From Hafnia alvei (GTDB lineage: Bacteria; Pseudomonadota; Gammaproteobacteria; Enterobacterales; Enterobacteriaceae), in contig NZ_FMIQ01000022.1 in assembly GCF_900095695.1 (NCBI RefSeq), forward strand, positions 1-63,454: DNA of 63,454 nt. Reading direction: 5' to 3'. Each line of letters opens with the position of its first letter. Position 1 is the stretch's first letter. Below the pieces are notes generated by a model. It searched no databases. It saw nothing but the letters and a program-made list of their open reading frames with translations, and was not told where the DNA came from. Positions 16,650-25,743 of this stretch are shown in pieces. Both the position numbers and the translations under genes were made by a program.

Positions 16650-17351
16650 TTAAAGCGCGACAGTATGAATTAATTCCTCTTGCAAACGACGTTTATTATT
16701 CAACTCAATCGCCGGTGTGTTTAAATAAAAAAGGCGGCGACGGCCAGAGACATAAGTGAGTCTCTCTTCGTAAAGTTTCATCAAAGCCAAAAGCTCGGCA
16801 TCGCTATTCAAATTAAATTTATGCATAACAGAGCGTTTGTGACTGCTGATGGTTTTAATATTTAATGAAAGTATCCATGCAATGCGTTCAACGCTAAAAC
16901 CTAGGCATATATAGCGCACCACCTTCTCTTCCTGAGGAGAAAAATAAAGCGCTTGGCATTCTTGGCAGTTGCGTACTCTTTCTTCCCCAAGTTGTGCATG
17001 CTTCCACGCCTGTAACAGCTTGAGACTCAACGAATTCAAAGTCTCTTTGCGGCTGATAAACAGCACATTTTTCAAACAATCAGGTAGCCGTGACAACGGT
17101 GGCTGCGCTGCTTCACTGCATACACCAACCAACAACGAATTTGCTTTTCGATGTAATAACTCATGGTGACAAACTTGAGCACCACCATTTTGGAATATCT
17201 TTACTACAATATCGGAAGCAACCAAGTTCTCTTGACTGGTTTCGAGTAATTCAAGCGTTCCATAATCACTTGAAGCAAAGTTTTTCTTTATAAAATGCCA
17301 CAGTCCTTCACGGTAAAAGGCATTATCATCATCAATCAAAACTCTAATCAT
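16650..17351 (-). CDS. LuxR-type regulator with degenerate receiver
   Basis: A 233-residue protein. The N-terminal 120 residues have the shape of a response-regulator receiver (MIRVLIDDDNAFYREGL) but lack the clear central phospho-Asp region. Residues about 135-200 form the LuxR/GerE helix-turn-helix: LYFSPQEEKVVRYICLGFSV, then IAWILSLNIKTISSHKRSVM. It starts 19 bases after the EAL gene ends, on the same strand and probably the same mRNA as the fimbrial operon. It resembles RcsB/FimZ-like controllers of fimbriae that no longer need phosphorylation. A role in controlling this locus is inferred. Confidence 0.75.
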   Translation of the reverse strand: MIRVLIDDDNAFYREGLWHFIKKNFASSDYGTLELLETSQENLVASDIVVKIFQNGGAQVCHHELLHRKANSLLVGVCSEAAQPPLSRLPDCLKNVLFISRKETLNSLSLKLLQAWKHAQLGEERVRNCQECQALYFSPQEEKVVRYICLGFSVERIAWILSLNIKTISSHKRSVMHKFNLNSDAELLALMKLYEERLTYVSGRRRLFYLNTPAIELNNKRRLQEELIHTVAL

Positions 17352-17370
17352 CTTGTCACCCGGAAGCTTA

Positions 17371-18033
17371 TTATTGGATTATTGTTTCTGGCCAAAGATA
17401 GCCTTGTAAATGGCTAGCACCTGAGCGAGCAGCAATATCCCTATGCTGTAAAGTTTCAATACCTTCAATTAATACGTTAGATGTTATTTGATAACACCTT
17501 TTAACTAGTTGCTTGAGCTCGAGTGGTGAAAACTGAGTACGCCAAAAGGCGTACTTATCAATTTTGATACCATCAAAGCAAAAATTAAGCTCACACACCG
17601 TAGATAATAATGGTTCATCAAGATCGTCTAGCCAAATGGCTATATGGCGTTCACGCAATCGCTCAAGATTATTGACTAACTGTGCTTTGTCTACATCATT
17701 CAGCCCAACTAAATTCTCTGGGTCCTGTAGTTCAATTACTAATTTTTGTTCTGGAGATATCTGAATTTTATTTTCTAACTCTGAGCCCAACAGATCGCGA
17801 ACAGATAAATTTACAAAATAATGGTATCCCGCAGGATTACTCGCCACCTGTTTAACCTGTTGGTTGAAAATCGAAATTAATATATTTTCTGGCGCATGCT
17901 GAAAGTAATATTCAGAATCGACATCCTCGGTAAAATAGCTAAGCACTTCATACCCAATAATCGAGCCTGTTTTCAATTCAACGATAGGCTGAAGTTTAAT
18001 TCCTGCTGGCGACTGATGGTCAAACATAGTCAT
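17371..18033 (-). CDS. EAL-domain protein, degenerate motifs
   Basis: A stand-alone 220-residue EAL domain without a sensor or membrane part. The signature is GYEVLS rather than EAL, NLSVRDL is kept, DDFG is replaced by LDDLDE, the lysine motif KIDK is kept and EGIET is kept. Several metal ligands therefore persist, so weak cyclic-di-GMP phosphodiesterase or ligand-binding activity are both possible. Proteins like this (YdiV, FimK) modulate fimbrial or flagellar regulators by contact. Its ATG overlaps the stop of the glycosyltransferase gene (ATGA) and the LuxR-type gene follows, so a regulatory role within the fimbrial operon is likely. Confidence 0.78.
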   Translation of the reverse strand: MTMFDHQSPAGIKLQPIVELKTGSIIGYEVLSYFTEDVDSEYYFQHAPENILISIFNQQVKQVASNPAGYHYFVNLSVRDLLGSELENKIQISPEQKLVIELQDPENLVGLNDVDKAQLVNNLERLRERHIAIWLDDLDEPLLSTVCELNFCFDGIKIDKYAFWRTQFSPLELKQLVKRCYQITSNVLIEGIETLQHRDIAARSGASHLQGYLWPETIIQ

Positions 18034-19757
18034 TCCACCTCCCTTGACGTAATGGCTATCGAGTTTTGAAAACGGGGATCATGAGAAAATATTAGGCTAG
18101 CCTCATGGCGCTGTTTTTCTGCCTCATCTGCTTTATTGCTAAAACTCAATATGGCAATACGATAGGCATATACATTTTTATCAACATGGTGTGATAGATA
18201 TTGCTGCGACCATGTGATATAGCTCTGTAATATTTTAGGGTCACGGCTGACGTTATATTGCAAAAGCTGGTTCACCTGACGATCATATTCAATGCGTTCT
18301 TGAAATATCCAATGCTGCCAAAACTGTTGCTCTAATCGAGGGAAATCAATATTTACCTGTCTTAGCTGTAGCTGTTCCGCTTTAGTCAACAGCACTTGGG
18401 TTTGTAATGTTGAAAGCATGATTCCCAGACCACCACACGCCCCGACTAGGGATACGGCTCGAATGGTCCCCACAATCTTGGGTTTCGTTACCACACGCGG
18501 CTTAGAAAGCGCCGAATCCGTTAGGCTCAGCAACAGTAAGAAAATCAGCCAGTGCCCTGTGGACATATAAAACGGATATTCCAACTGGGTATGCACCGCG
18601 AAAGGCAACATCAGAAGCCATAGCGTAAATAGGCTTTTATCCGTTCGCCGCCAAGCCAATACCATTAAGCGAAAATAGGCGGTAGCCAGAAAAATATATC
18701 CAGCCAGTGCAGCAACACCGCCCTCAACCCAGCCAAACAACAGCTCGTTATGTGGGTGGGTAATAACGCCCATTCCGGTTATCGGTGGCGTCATGCCAAT
18801 GGCAAAATGGGCAAAGCTGTACTCGAAACTGCCATACCCCCACCCAAGAATCGGATGGTTCATAATCATCGCCAGAGTAATCTGTAAGATTTTCCAACGT
18901 TCCAGATTTGAGCCATCATGAGAGACGGGGATAACCAGCTCAGCGCCGACTAACAGCGTATAACCAAGCAAAATACCGCTGATGATTAAGCCGACAAATG
19001 CAGTCGTCCGACGTGGCTGATTCCTTACGCGTAATATAAAGTTAATCAGCACAACGGCTATCGCACCGATATAGCCGGCACGCGACTGAAGCAAAACGAG
19101 CATCGCGGGCAACAAAACCAACGCAGCCAACTGCTGTAGATGTATTAGACGATGAACAACTGAACTTACTTTGCTTCTTATGTTCAGCGGTTGGGGCAAA
19201 TAAAGCAGATGCAACGAGCAGGCCAGCCCCGTGGCCATAAACGAAGCCATCACATTGACCTGACGAAACACGCCAGTTGGCCTAACGCCCTCATCACCGA
19301 GCGCCATCAAACCTGAGAGTGGAGGCAGCAGAGTGAGCTGAATAAACCCGATGACGCTCTGCACCAACGTCGCAAACAGCAAGACATTAAGCAGCAAGAT
19401 GCGCCAGCGAGAGCTAAAGCGGCATTGCAATAAGGTGAAATAAAAAATTAGCCCTGCCACTACACCAGCCATTTGCAGAAGAGCCTCTTTCAGCCATTTT
19501 TCTGATGTATAAAATAGAGGAAGTAACAGCAATAAAATGCCGATAACAATTAAATTAGATGTGGTTGTCGTAATAATGGATTGATGGCGATTAAGCAGCC
19601 AATAGGCAAGAACAGATAGCGCAATAAACACCCAAGCAACAATATTTCCCGGCACTCGCAATCCGCTTCCGCCCATACTTGGAATAAAGACGTGCATCGC
19701 CAATGCTAAGTAAATTAGCAGCATGACTGAAATGGCTTTTCGGTTAATCACTTGCAT
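18030..19757 (-). CDS. PglL/Wzy-type O-oligosaccharyltransferase or ligase
   Basis: A 575-residue polytopic protein with about twelve membrane helices and a large C-terminal soluble region. It carries O-antigen ligase/polymerase marks: GVFRQVNVMASFMATGL at about 160-176, the large periplasmic loop with HPILGWGYGSFE, the THPHNELLFGW motif near residue 325, and LEYPFYMSTGHWLIF near 390. The tail matches the Wzy_C_2 type of PglL protein glycosyltransferases. PglL enzymes transfer a lipid-linked glycan to pilins in the periplasm. It sits 63 bp behind the last pilin of the operon and is joined to the EAL gene by a 4-base overlap, so pilin glycosylation is the natural proposal. A Wzy polysaccharide polymerase is the alternative. 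Confidence 0.75.
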   Translation of the reverse strand: MQVINRKAISVMLLIYLALAMHVFIPSMGGSGLRVPGNIVAWVFIALSVLAYWLLNRHQSIITTTTSNLIVIGILLLLLPLFYTSEKWLKEALLQMAGVVAGLIFYFTLLQCRFSSRWRILLLNVLLFATLVQSVIGFIQLTLLPPLSGLMALGDEGVRPTGVFRQVNVMASFMATGLACSLHLLYLPQPLNIRSKVSSVVHRLIHLQQLAALVLLPAMLVLLQSRAGYIGAIAVVLINFILRVRNQPRRTTAFVGLIISGILLGYTLLVGAELVIPVSHDGSNLERWKILQITLAMIMNHPILGWGYGSFEYSFAHFAIGMTPPITGMGVITHPHNELLFGWVEGGVAALAGYIFLATAYFRLMVLAWRRTDKSLFTLWLLMLPFAVHTQLEYPFYMSTGHWLIFLLLLSLTDSALSKPRVVTKPKIVGTIRAVSLVGACGGLGIMLSTLQTQVLLTKAEQLQLRQVNIDFPRLEQQFWQHWIFQERIEYDRQVNQLLQYNVSRDPKILQSYITWSQQYLSHHVDKNVYAYRIAILSFSNKADEAEKQRHEASLIFSHDPRFQNSIAITSREVE

Positions 19758-19820
19758 TCTTTACTCTTAATAACGCTTTACGCTATATCGATTGGAAAAA
19801 CCTTTCGATAAATATATCGA

Positions 19821-20369
19821 CTAGGGATATTCAAGATGAAATTCTACCGTAGTATTAAAGTCCCCTTCTGTAATGCTGTGGTCGGCAATACTTTTTGGTG
19901 AGGCCTGTAAAAATGCAGCAAACTTAAAGGAGTTGGCGCCTTGAGTCAGGCTGTACTTAGCCGACCCCGTATTCAGAGGGATAAGCGTGGATGGGTTTTG
20001 AACATCACCAGATATTGACTCTATGCCGATTGCTAAACCTTTAACTTGAGCACTTTTTAAAGAAAGATATCCTTTTTGATCGCCATCTTCTGCGCCAATA
20101 AAAGACACCAGCACCGTTTTCGAAATTGAAACGTCACAATTTTTAAGACCAATGCTGAAAGGTTTAGAGTCAGAGCGACCTGCTAAATAAAATGTCTTAA
20201 TCGCAGTAACACCAAAATCAACACTCTGCCCATCAGAGTTTATGTCAACCTCACAAGGTTCACTGACGACTTCACCATGAAAGTTAATATCTATCGTTGC
20301 CCATGAAGTGCTTGAAAATAGCGCTAAACATAGCAAGGCTAAAAACTTCATATTTATTTTCCTCAGCAT
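19821..20369 (-). CDS. Fimbrial minor subunit
   Basis: A 182-residue pilin. The signal peptide ends SSTSWA near residue 24. The mature domain has the disulfide pair (SEPCEVDI and LKNCDVSI) about 40 residues apart and the C-terminal strand EFHLEYP. It is similar in pattern to the major subunit at 25186, including the motif LITGDF-like EGDFNTTVEF. It is the last structural gene before the glycosyltransferase. It probably forms part of the tip fibrillum or rod. Confidence 0.82.
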   Translation of the reverse strand: MLRKINMKFLALLCLALFSSTSWATIDINFHGEVVSEPCEVDINSDGQSVDFGVTAIKTFYLAGRSDSKPFSIGLKNCDVSISKTVLVSFIGAEDGDQKGYLSLKSAQVKGLAIGIESISGDVQNPSTLIPLNTGSAKYSLTQGANSFKFAAFLQASPKSIADHSITEGDFNTTVEFHLEYP

Positions 20370-20401
20370 AACTACGAGCGCATATTTCTGATTAAAATGC
20401 T

Positions 20402-21025
20402 TTACTGGTACGAAATATTTAAATTAACCGTGGTATGAAATTCACCTTCGATCAGTTCTTCAGGAATTCGCTCCAGCATGGCATGCATCACTAAATCCAT
20501 ATTTCCTTGAGACATGATCAACGGTTCGCTATGTTCGCCGGGGATCAACTGACGATGTTTGTCATCTTCCAATCGCAAACCAACCCCTCGTGCTGAGCCA
20601 AATATCTTCATCAGATATTTATTATTGTCACTCTCCACACCATTCACGGTGATATAGGAAACCAACTGTCCGGGAAGATAGGTGATATTGCCGCCGTGCA
20701 TATTGTCTCGCGGTGAGTTCCCCACTACGCCGCAGTCCTTCAGTCGGATATGCACTGCTACGGGATCGGTTCGATTTCCCACCCGATTCAAACTCACACG
20801 AGAAATCGTTCCTAAATTCACCGATTGTTCTTTCGATTCCATTTCCAGTACGCAGGTCGGTTCCGTTAATGCGCCCTGTACTAGGAGCTCGCCATGCATA
20901 CCAAAAACATCCCAGCCATCAATGTCTTCTGCATTAGCCAACCGCAGATCCACCGCGGTGATACTCCCTGAAAACAGGAAGAGCCACAGCGTTGTGCGAG
21001 CAAACTTTAGACATGAAGTACGCAT
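20402..21025 (-). CDS. Fimbrial minor subunit (adaptor)
   Basis: The ATG at 21025 is preferred over 21064, because the longer form would overlap the chaperone gene and spoil the signal peptide. The protein is about 207 residues, with a signal sequence followed by a pilin domain: TEPTCVLEM and LKDCGVVGN form the disulfide, and EFHTTVNLNISYQ is the last strand with the penultimate Tyr. It is longer than the major pilin through an insert around NMHGGNITYLPGQ. It lies directly after the chaperone gene and likely acts as an adaptor between rod and tip. Confidence 0.8.
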   Translation of the reverse strand: MRTSCLKFARTTLWLFLFSGSITAVDLRLANAEDIDGWDVFGMHGELLVQGALTEPTCVLEMESKEQSVNLGTISRVSLNRVGNRTDPVAVHIRLKDCGVVGNSPRDNMHGGNITYLPGQLVSYITVNGVESDNNKYLMKIFGSARGVGLRLEDDKHRQLIPGEHSEPLIMSQGNMDLVMHAMLERIPEELIEGEFHTTVNLNISYQ

Positions 21026-21036
21026 AGCATTCACCA

Positions 21037-21777
21037 CTAGCCTTGGTTGGCAACGGCACGGCACTCGCTACCATTACAGGTAAATTTCAGTTCAGGGCGA
21101 CCGCCAAAATCGTTGATATAGGTGACATATGGCGTGGCATAAACTGGGGAAACCGCCTTAAGAGTCGATTTTGGCGGTACCATCACAGGACGAAAATCAT
21201 TTGCCGAATCCGACTTCGCCTGTCCAGATATACCAATCACGGTGAGGTAATAAGGCGTTGGGTTGTGAATCTGATATCCATCACCGACTTTCGTCAGCAC
21301 CACTTTTTCCTGCCAAATCACATCTGAATCGATCGCGATCGGCGCTGGTCGATAAAACAGTTTGATCTTGGTTTGCAACGCAATCTGCATCACGTTTTGT
21401 TTAGTACTACGCGGCGGGATTTCGCGTACGTTGAAATAGAATACGGACTCGCGATCCTGTGGAAGTTTGGCAACCCCAGCCATAGCATTGATTCGGATCT
21501 GGCTCTTAGCACCAGGTTCAACGCGTTGAACAGGCGGCACAACCACCAGCGGGTCGGTGATCTTCTGGCCATTGCTATCTTCCAACCATGACTGTGCCAA
21601 ATAAGGCAACTGAGTATTATCGTTGCGAATATTCAGACTGATCGATTTTTGGCTACCGTCAAAAATAGCGCGAGTACGATCGAGAGCAATGGCTGCATCA
21701 GCTGCCTGAGCAGCCAGTAACAAGACGAAGCCTAATGATAAAGTTTGTTTTAATTTCATAATGTTATTGCTCTTCAT
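21037..21777 (-). CDS. Periplasmic fimbrial chaperone
   Basis: A PapD-type chaperone of 246 residues, or 240 if the second Met is used (GAAGAG lies ten bases before it). The signal peptide ends AAQAADA. The first immunoglobulin domain has TRAIFDGSQKSISLNIRNDN, then PYLAQSWLED, and the hallmark ESVFYFNVREIPP. The invariant Arg and Lys of the subunit-docking cleft are in place (TRAIFDG, TKIKLFYRP). The C-terminal domain carries a Cys pair (KFTCNGSECRAVANQG) that could form a disulfide. It overlaps the usher gene by 14 bases. It folds and delivers all pilins of this locus to the usher. Confidence 0.93.
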   Translation of the reverse strand: MKSNNIMKLKQTLSLGFVLLLAAQAADAAIALDRTRAIFDGSQKSISLNIRNDNTQLPYLAQSWLEDSNGQKITDPLVVVPPVQRVEPGAKSQIRINAMAGVAKLPQDRESVFYFNVREIPPRSTKQNVMQIALQTKIKLFYRPAPIAIDSDVIWQEKVVLTKVGDGYQIHNPTPYYLTVIGISGQAKSDSANDFRPVMVPPKSTLKAVSPVYATPYVTYINDFGGRPELKFTCNGSECRAVANQG

Positions 21778-24319
21778 GGATGTTATCTGTCGATTCTAAA
21801 GCAGCGCTATCTTTCGCTACCGTGGATGTTTGGCTTTGCGCTACCGCATGGCACGGCAAAAGCAGTTGCTCCTGATCTCGCAAGGTTTTAGGAATGGATA
21901 TCGCGCACTGTGCTGCGCCATCCCATAACACGTCGAGTGACTCCCCGCCCTGTAGGCCGGTTAACCAAGCTATGCCGCCATCACCTACGATCGCCAATTC
22001 CTTGCCTTCACTATTTCTTATGCTGGCGCCAAACGGTGGGTGGCTCCCATCTGCCAGTGCCAGTACCGCCAGCGCTTTCGCACCTTTGATTACGCCAAAT
22101 TTACGGTAACCAATTGCCCCGTCAGTCAGCGCTGAGTCCACTACTGAGCGGCTAGAATCCACGTCGTCGGCCATCTTGGTTAAATCAATGCTGGTTGAAT
22201 TACGGTAATAGCTGTTCATATCCGTAATCACCCCAATGCCGTAACCGTTGGTATGCACGCGGCCACCGTTAATCGGAACGCCACCAACGCCTTCGGTATC
22301 TACCATCAAACGCGTACCTCCGCTGATCCCGCCCGAATGTAACGCCGCACCTTTCGCCGTAATCGTAGCGCCACCCTGCATCGTCATCCCCGCCGAGCTA
22401 TAGTTGCCCTGCGAATAGGCGGCGTTGGCGCTCATATCAGCGAAATCGCCGCGATGACTGTAATAACCATTAAATTGTGTACGGGTGCTCTCATCGCCGC
22501 CGCTGCTTACCCCAGTTGAAACTCGGTAGTTATTGTTGTTATCAACACGGTCGTAATAGCTCACGTTCTGGCTATATCGATTGTTGCTGTACTGGCCGTC
22601 ATAGCCTATTGATGCGGAGTTCCCCATCGGAATAGATAGGCTCACAAACACCGCATCATCGTTGCGTTCGTTAATCTTGCTGCGCGTGGCTGAAACGTTG
22701 AGAGACACATTTTTCAGTGAAAATAGGCTCACATACGTGCTTCCAGACAGGCTATACCGGTCATCCGTTGGCTGATCCCAATAAGTCTGATGGCTATAGC
22801 TGAAGTAAAAACTCAGTCCCACTTCGGAGAAGTTTTTGTTCGCCGTGATGGTATAAAGCTCTTTATCGTGGCCTGAGTTTTCCTCGTGATAGCGCGCATC
22901 CAAGAATTCGCCCATCGACATATAGTCACGCTCGGAGAAGCGATAGCCCGCAAAGGTCACTTCACTATCGTACTCATCAAAACGTTTGGAATAGCTCAGA
23001 CGCCATGACTTCCCTTGACGTTTCTCTTCTCCGGGTAAGCGAGCAAAAGACTGCGTTACGTCAGCAGAAACAGCACCGAGCAAGAACAAGTCGCGCCCAA
23101 TACCCATCGACGCCGAGTTGTAATCACCTGCAAGAATGCTACCGCCATACAAAGACCAACTATTGGCAATCCCCCATGAAAACTCACCGGTTGCAAAAGT
23201 TGGGCCTTGTATATGATGTTCGTAGGTTGACGGACGCCCCATCGCAAACTTATAGCGCACCATTCCGGGGCGGGTCAGATAAGGGATCGTCGCGGTATCA
23301 ACCTGAAATGTTTGAACCGTCCCATCCTGCTCCTCAACCTTTACGTCAAGCTTGCCGGTCACTGCGCTACTCAAATCTTGAATACGAAATGGACCCGATG
23401 GCACCGTGGTTTCGTACAGCACACGTCCTTGCTGAGTCACCACAACCTTGGCGTTCGTTTTAGCAATCCCCGAAACCTCCGGTGCATAGCCACGCAACGC
23501 AGGAGGCAGCATTCGGTCATCGCTGCTTAAAGACATCCCGGTATAGCGCCAAGAGTCGAAAATACTGGATGAGAGATAGTTCTCCCCCACCGATAGCGTT
23601 GAACGTAGCGCTGGCAGCGCGCGATACATATAAACGCGGCTCCAATCCATATTGTGCTGGCTGCTCTGTGATGAGCCTGAAGCACGGCTATAGCTGCCCT
23701 GATAGTCACCACGCAAACGCCAAGCACCTGCGTTAGCCCCCACGGTTCCGCTTATGCTGGCATTTTGGCTATTGCTACCTTCATTAGGGCGACTCATCGA
23801 GGCATTCAGGTTGTAGTCCAGCAGCAAACCGGGGATGCCTTCATCCCAACGTGACGATGGAACCCAGTTCGGATCGCTGTACTCGATCCATGCCTGTGGA
23901 ACAGAAAGCTGCAAACTTGAGTTCGATAAATCGCCACGAACCGTTGTGCCATCCAACTGACTGAAATCCGCACACTCCCCTTGATGCCAGTAGGTCACTT
24001 TATTTAAGGCGGCAGGTTTCAATCCCAATTCACTGACTATTTGCGGTGAAACGCAGGCTTCGCTGCTGTCTGCCTCGTTATCACGCGGGTAGTAATTAAA
24101 GGGATACTCACCCACGTTTTGATCATTTACTCTCAGCGCTAACTGATACAGACCAGGCAAGATATAGTTGGCTTTTGAGAAACGAGAAAAGTCGATATTT
24201 GCCTTATCTGCGGTATCTAGCATATCCGTATTAAATTCCACGGCCTTGCTGGACATACTGGTGCTAGCCAATGCAAACGCCATGGCCAAACTGATTTTAT
24301 TGATATGGAATGTAGACAT
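21764..24319 (-). CDS. Outer-membrane fimbrial usher
   Basis: An usher of 851 residues, the full length for the family. After the signal peptide (ending MSSKA) come the N-terminal chaperone-binding domain (VEFNTDMLD, then FSKANYILPGLYQLALRVND), the 24-strand pore with its plug domain (PEVSGIAKTNAKVVVTQQGR, then VPSGPFRIQDL), and two C-terminal domains (HPPFGASIRNSEGKELAIVG, then LPCHA). These are the family signatures. It secretes and assembles the fimbria. The chaperone gene overlaps its end. A 187-bp gap separates it from the upstream minor subunit, more than elsewhere in the operon. Confidence 0.95.
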   Translation of the reverse strand: MSTFHINKISLAMAFALASTSMSSKAVEFNTDMLDTADKANIDFSRFSKANYILPGLYQLALRVNDQNVGEYPFNYYPRDNEADSSEACVSPQIVSELGLKPAALNKVTYWHQGECADFSQLDGTTVRGDLSNSSLQLSVPQAWIEYSDPNWVPSSRWDEGIPGLLLDYNLNASMSRPNEGSNSQNASISGTVGANAGAWRLRGDYQGSYSRASGSSQSSQHNMDWSRVYMYRALPALRSTLSVGENYLSSSIFDSWRYTGMSLSSDDRMLPPALRGYAPEVSGIAKTNAKVVVTQQGRVLYETTVPSGPFRIQDLSSAVTGKLDVKVEEQDGTVQTFQVDTATIPYLTRPGMVRYKFAMGRPSTYEHHIQGPTFATGEFSWGIANSWSLYGGSILAGDYNSASMGIGRDLFLLGAVSADVTQSFARLPGEEKRQGKSWRLSYSKRFDEYDSEVTFAGYRFSERDYMSMGEFLDARYHEENSGHDKELYTITANKNFSEVGLSFYFSYSHQTYWDQPTDDRYSLSGSTYVSLFSLKNVSLNVSATRSKINERNDDAVFVSLSIPMGNSASIGYDGQYSNNRYSQNVSYYDRVDNNNNYRVSTGVSSGGDESTRTQFNGYYSHRGDFADMSANAAYSQGNYSSAGMTMQGGATITAKGAALHSGGISGGTRLMVDTEGVGGVPINGGRVHTNGYGIGVITDMNSYYRNSTSIDLTKMADDVDSSRSVVDSALTDGAIGYRKFGVIKGAKALAVLALADGSHPPFGASIRNSEGKELAIVGDGGIAWLTGLQGGESLDVLWDGAAQCAISIPKTLRDQEQLLLPCHAVAQSQTSTVAKDSAALESTDNIHEEQ

Positions 24320-24506
24320 TACCGTCTCTATTATTTTCTAGCCCAGATGTACCAAACAAAAACAGTTCTTACAGAAAACCATTCACCAAATGTGCGCATA
24401 ACATGAAGATAAAAATCTGCCTGAAATTCGTTTTTATGCGCAAACTCCACTTACCCAATATGAGGTAACGATGAGGAGAGTAATTATTTTTCTATAAAAT
24501 CTTTTT

Positions 24507-25034
24507 TTATAAATATTCCACTTTGAACTTCACAATAACGCTGTAACTCCCAGCGCGTAATTCGTGCTTATTTCGCTGAATCGCCAGCTTATAATTCAAA
24601 TCCATCGACCCCACATTTAGCGGAATATCCGGTAAGGCTTTCCCCGGCACAATAGTATTGCCAGCCTCATCTTTTAGTATCAGACCAATCCCGCTGGCCT
24701 CTCCATGAATACTGAGTAAATTGGCAGTATCATCTCTCACCCCATCAAACGTGAGATGCACACTTTTAAAGTCAGGACGCAAATTATCCTGAGAAGTCAG
24801 TTCACAGTTTTCCAATTTGATGACAAATGCTTTTTCAGGACCTTGCCCAGTACGTGCAAGCTCGCTAACGGGCAGAGTACCCAAATCAATAACCTGCTCT
24901 AATGATCCAGAAGATATGCTGCATGCGGTTGCCACTAAGGTGCCACCCATTCTGACGCGCCCTTGCTGAACATCCATAGCTCCCGCCGTTGTTACAACTA
25001 AAGCCATAAAGGCACAGAGCGTACGGACCACCAT
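24507..25034 (-). CDS. Fimbrial minor subunit, possible PapH-like anchor
   Basis: The start at 25034 has AGGAGA five bases upstream. The longer frame to 25103 would put charged residues before the signal peptide. The product is about 175 residues, with signal peptide MVVRTLCAFMALVVTTAGA. The pilin domain has ATACSIS and LENCELT as the disulfide pair, and VIVKFKVEYL as the last strand. It lies between the major pilin and the usher, the place usually taken by the terminator/anchor subunit (PapH-like) in related operons. The function is inferred from that position. Confidence 0.78.
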   Translation of the reverse strand: MVVRTLCAFMALVVTTAGAMDVQQGRVRMGGTLVATACSISSGSLEQVIDLGTLPVSELARTGQGPEKAFVIKLENCELTSQDNLRPDFKSVHLTFDGVRDDTANLLSIHGEASGIGLILKDEAGNTIVPGKALPDIPLNVGSMDLNYKLAIQRNKHELRAGSYSVIVKFKVEYL

Positions 25035-25068
25035 GCTATCTCTCCTGCTAAACCACTCTCTGGAAATA

Positions 25069-25090
25069 AGGGCGTTGTCATCAACGCCCT
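25069..25090 (-). terminator. Attenuator-like hairpin after the major pilin
   Basis: AGGGCGTTG (25069-25077) and CAACGCCCT (25082-25090) form a perfect 9-bp stem with a 4-base loop, about 95 bases after the major pilin stop. It lacks a T-run, so partial termination or RNA protection is likelier than full termination. That would keep major pilin levels above those of the later genes. Confidence 0.55.
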
Positions 25091-25185
25091 CATCCATGAC
25101 CACAACATAATTTTTAAATAATCTTTCCTGTAATCAAGCACTCAGCATTCTCAGTACGGTTACAGTTCCAATCATTCAAGAACAA

Positions 25186-25731
25186 TTAGTTGTAAGTAAT
25201 CACGAAGTCAGTCTGGCTGGTGAAATCACCTGCGGTGATTGCAGAACCTGAAGCACCTGTTGCCTGCACGTAAGCAGCAAAGTCAAGTGAGTTATCGCCT
25301 TGAATCAAGGTCTTAACTTCAGTTTCTTTACCCAGTTCGAAGTCTTTACCGTTAGCATCGGTAATACCAACACCCACGCCTGATGCTGTGCTGCTGACAA
25401 TACCTAACAGGTTGCTTGAACCCTTAGCGCTAGTACCGTTGAAAGTAATAGAAGCTTTAGGTGCAGCACCGCCGCTTACGTCACAACCAGTCAGCTTGAT
25501 GTGGAAATCAGATGGAGTTGATTTAGCACCGTCTTTCAAGGCCTTAATTGCAATAGAACCCAGATCGATAGTCTGATCGCTGTTATTAGGCGCAATTGAA
25601 CATGCAGCATCAACAATAGAACCGTTGAATTTAATAACACCGTTACCGCCTACTGTGCCTGCTGCATTAGCCGCCGCAGACGCAATACCCATAGTCATAA
25701 CCAATGCCACAGCTAATTTATTCATTTTCAT
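25186..25731 (-). CDS. Major fimbrial subunit
   Basis: A pilin of about 181 residues. The first ATG (25743) has no ribosome site; GGAAA lies six bases before the ATG at 25731. The signal peptide ends AAANA. The mature chain, GTVGGNGVIKFNGSIVDAAC, opens with the donor strand and first Cys, LTGCDVSGG holds the second, and TSQTDFVITYN ends with the penultimate Tyr. It is rich in Ser, Thr, Ala and Gly, especially STASGVGVG and ATGASGSAITAG. This composition is typical of rod pilins and also of O-glycosylation acceptors, relevant given the PglL-like gene in the operon. Confidence 0.88.
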   Translation of the reverse strand: MKMNKLAVALVMTMGIASAAANAAGTVGGNGVIKFNGSIVDAACSIAPNNSDQTIDLGSIAIKALKDGAKSTPSDFHIKLTGCDVSGGAAPKASITFNGTSAKGSSNLLGIVSSTASGVGVGITDANGKDFELGKETEVKTLIQGDNSLDFAAYVQATGASGSAITAGDFTSQTDFVITYN

Positions 25732-25743
25732 TTTTGTTTCCAT

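Noticed and set aside
23005-23463. 152-codon plus-strand frame inside the usher gene
   Set aside because: It is a shadow of the full-length usher, which shows family motifs throughout.
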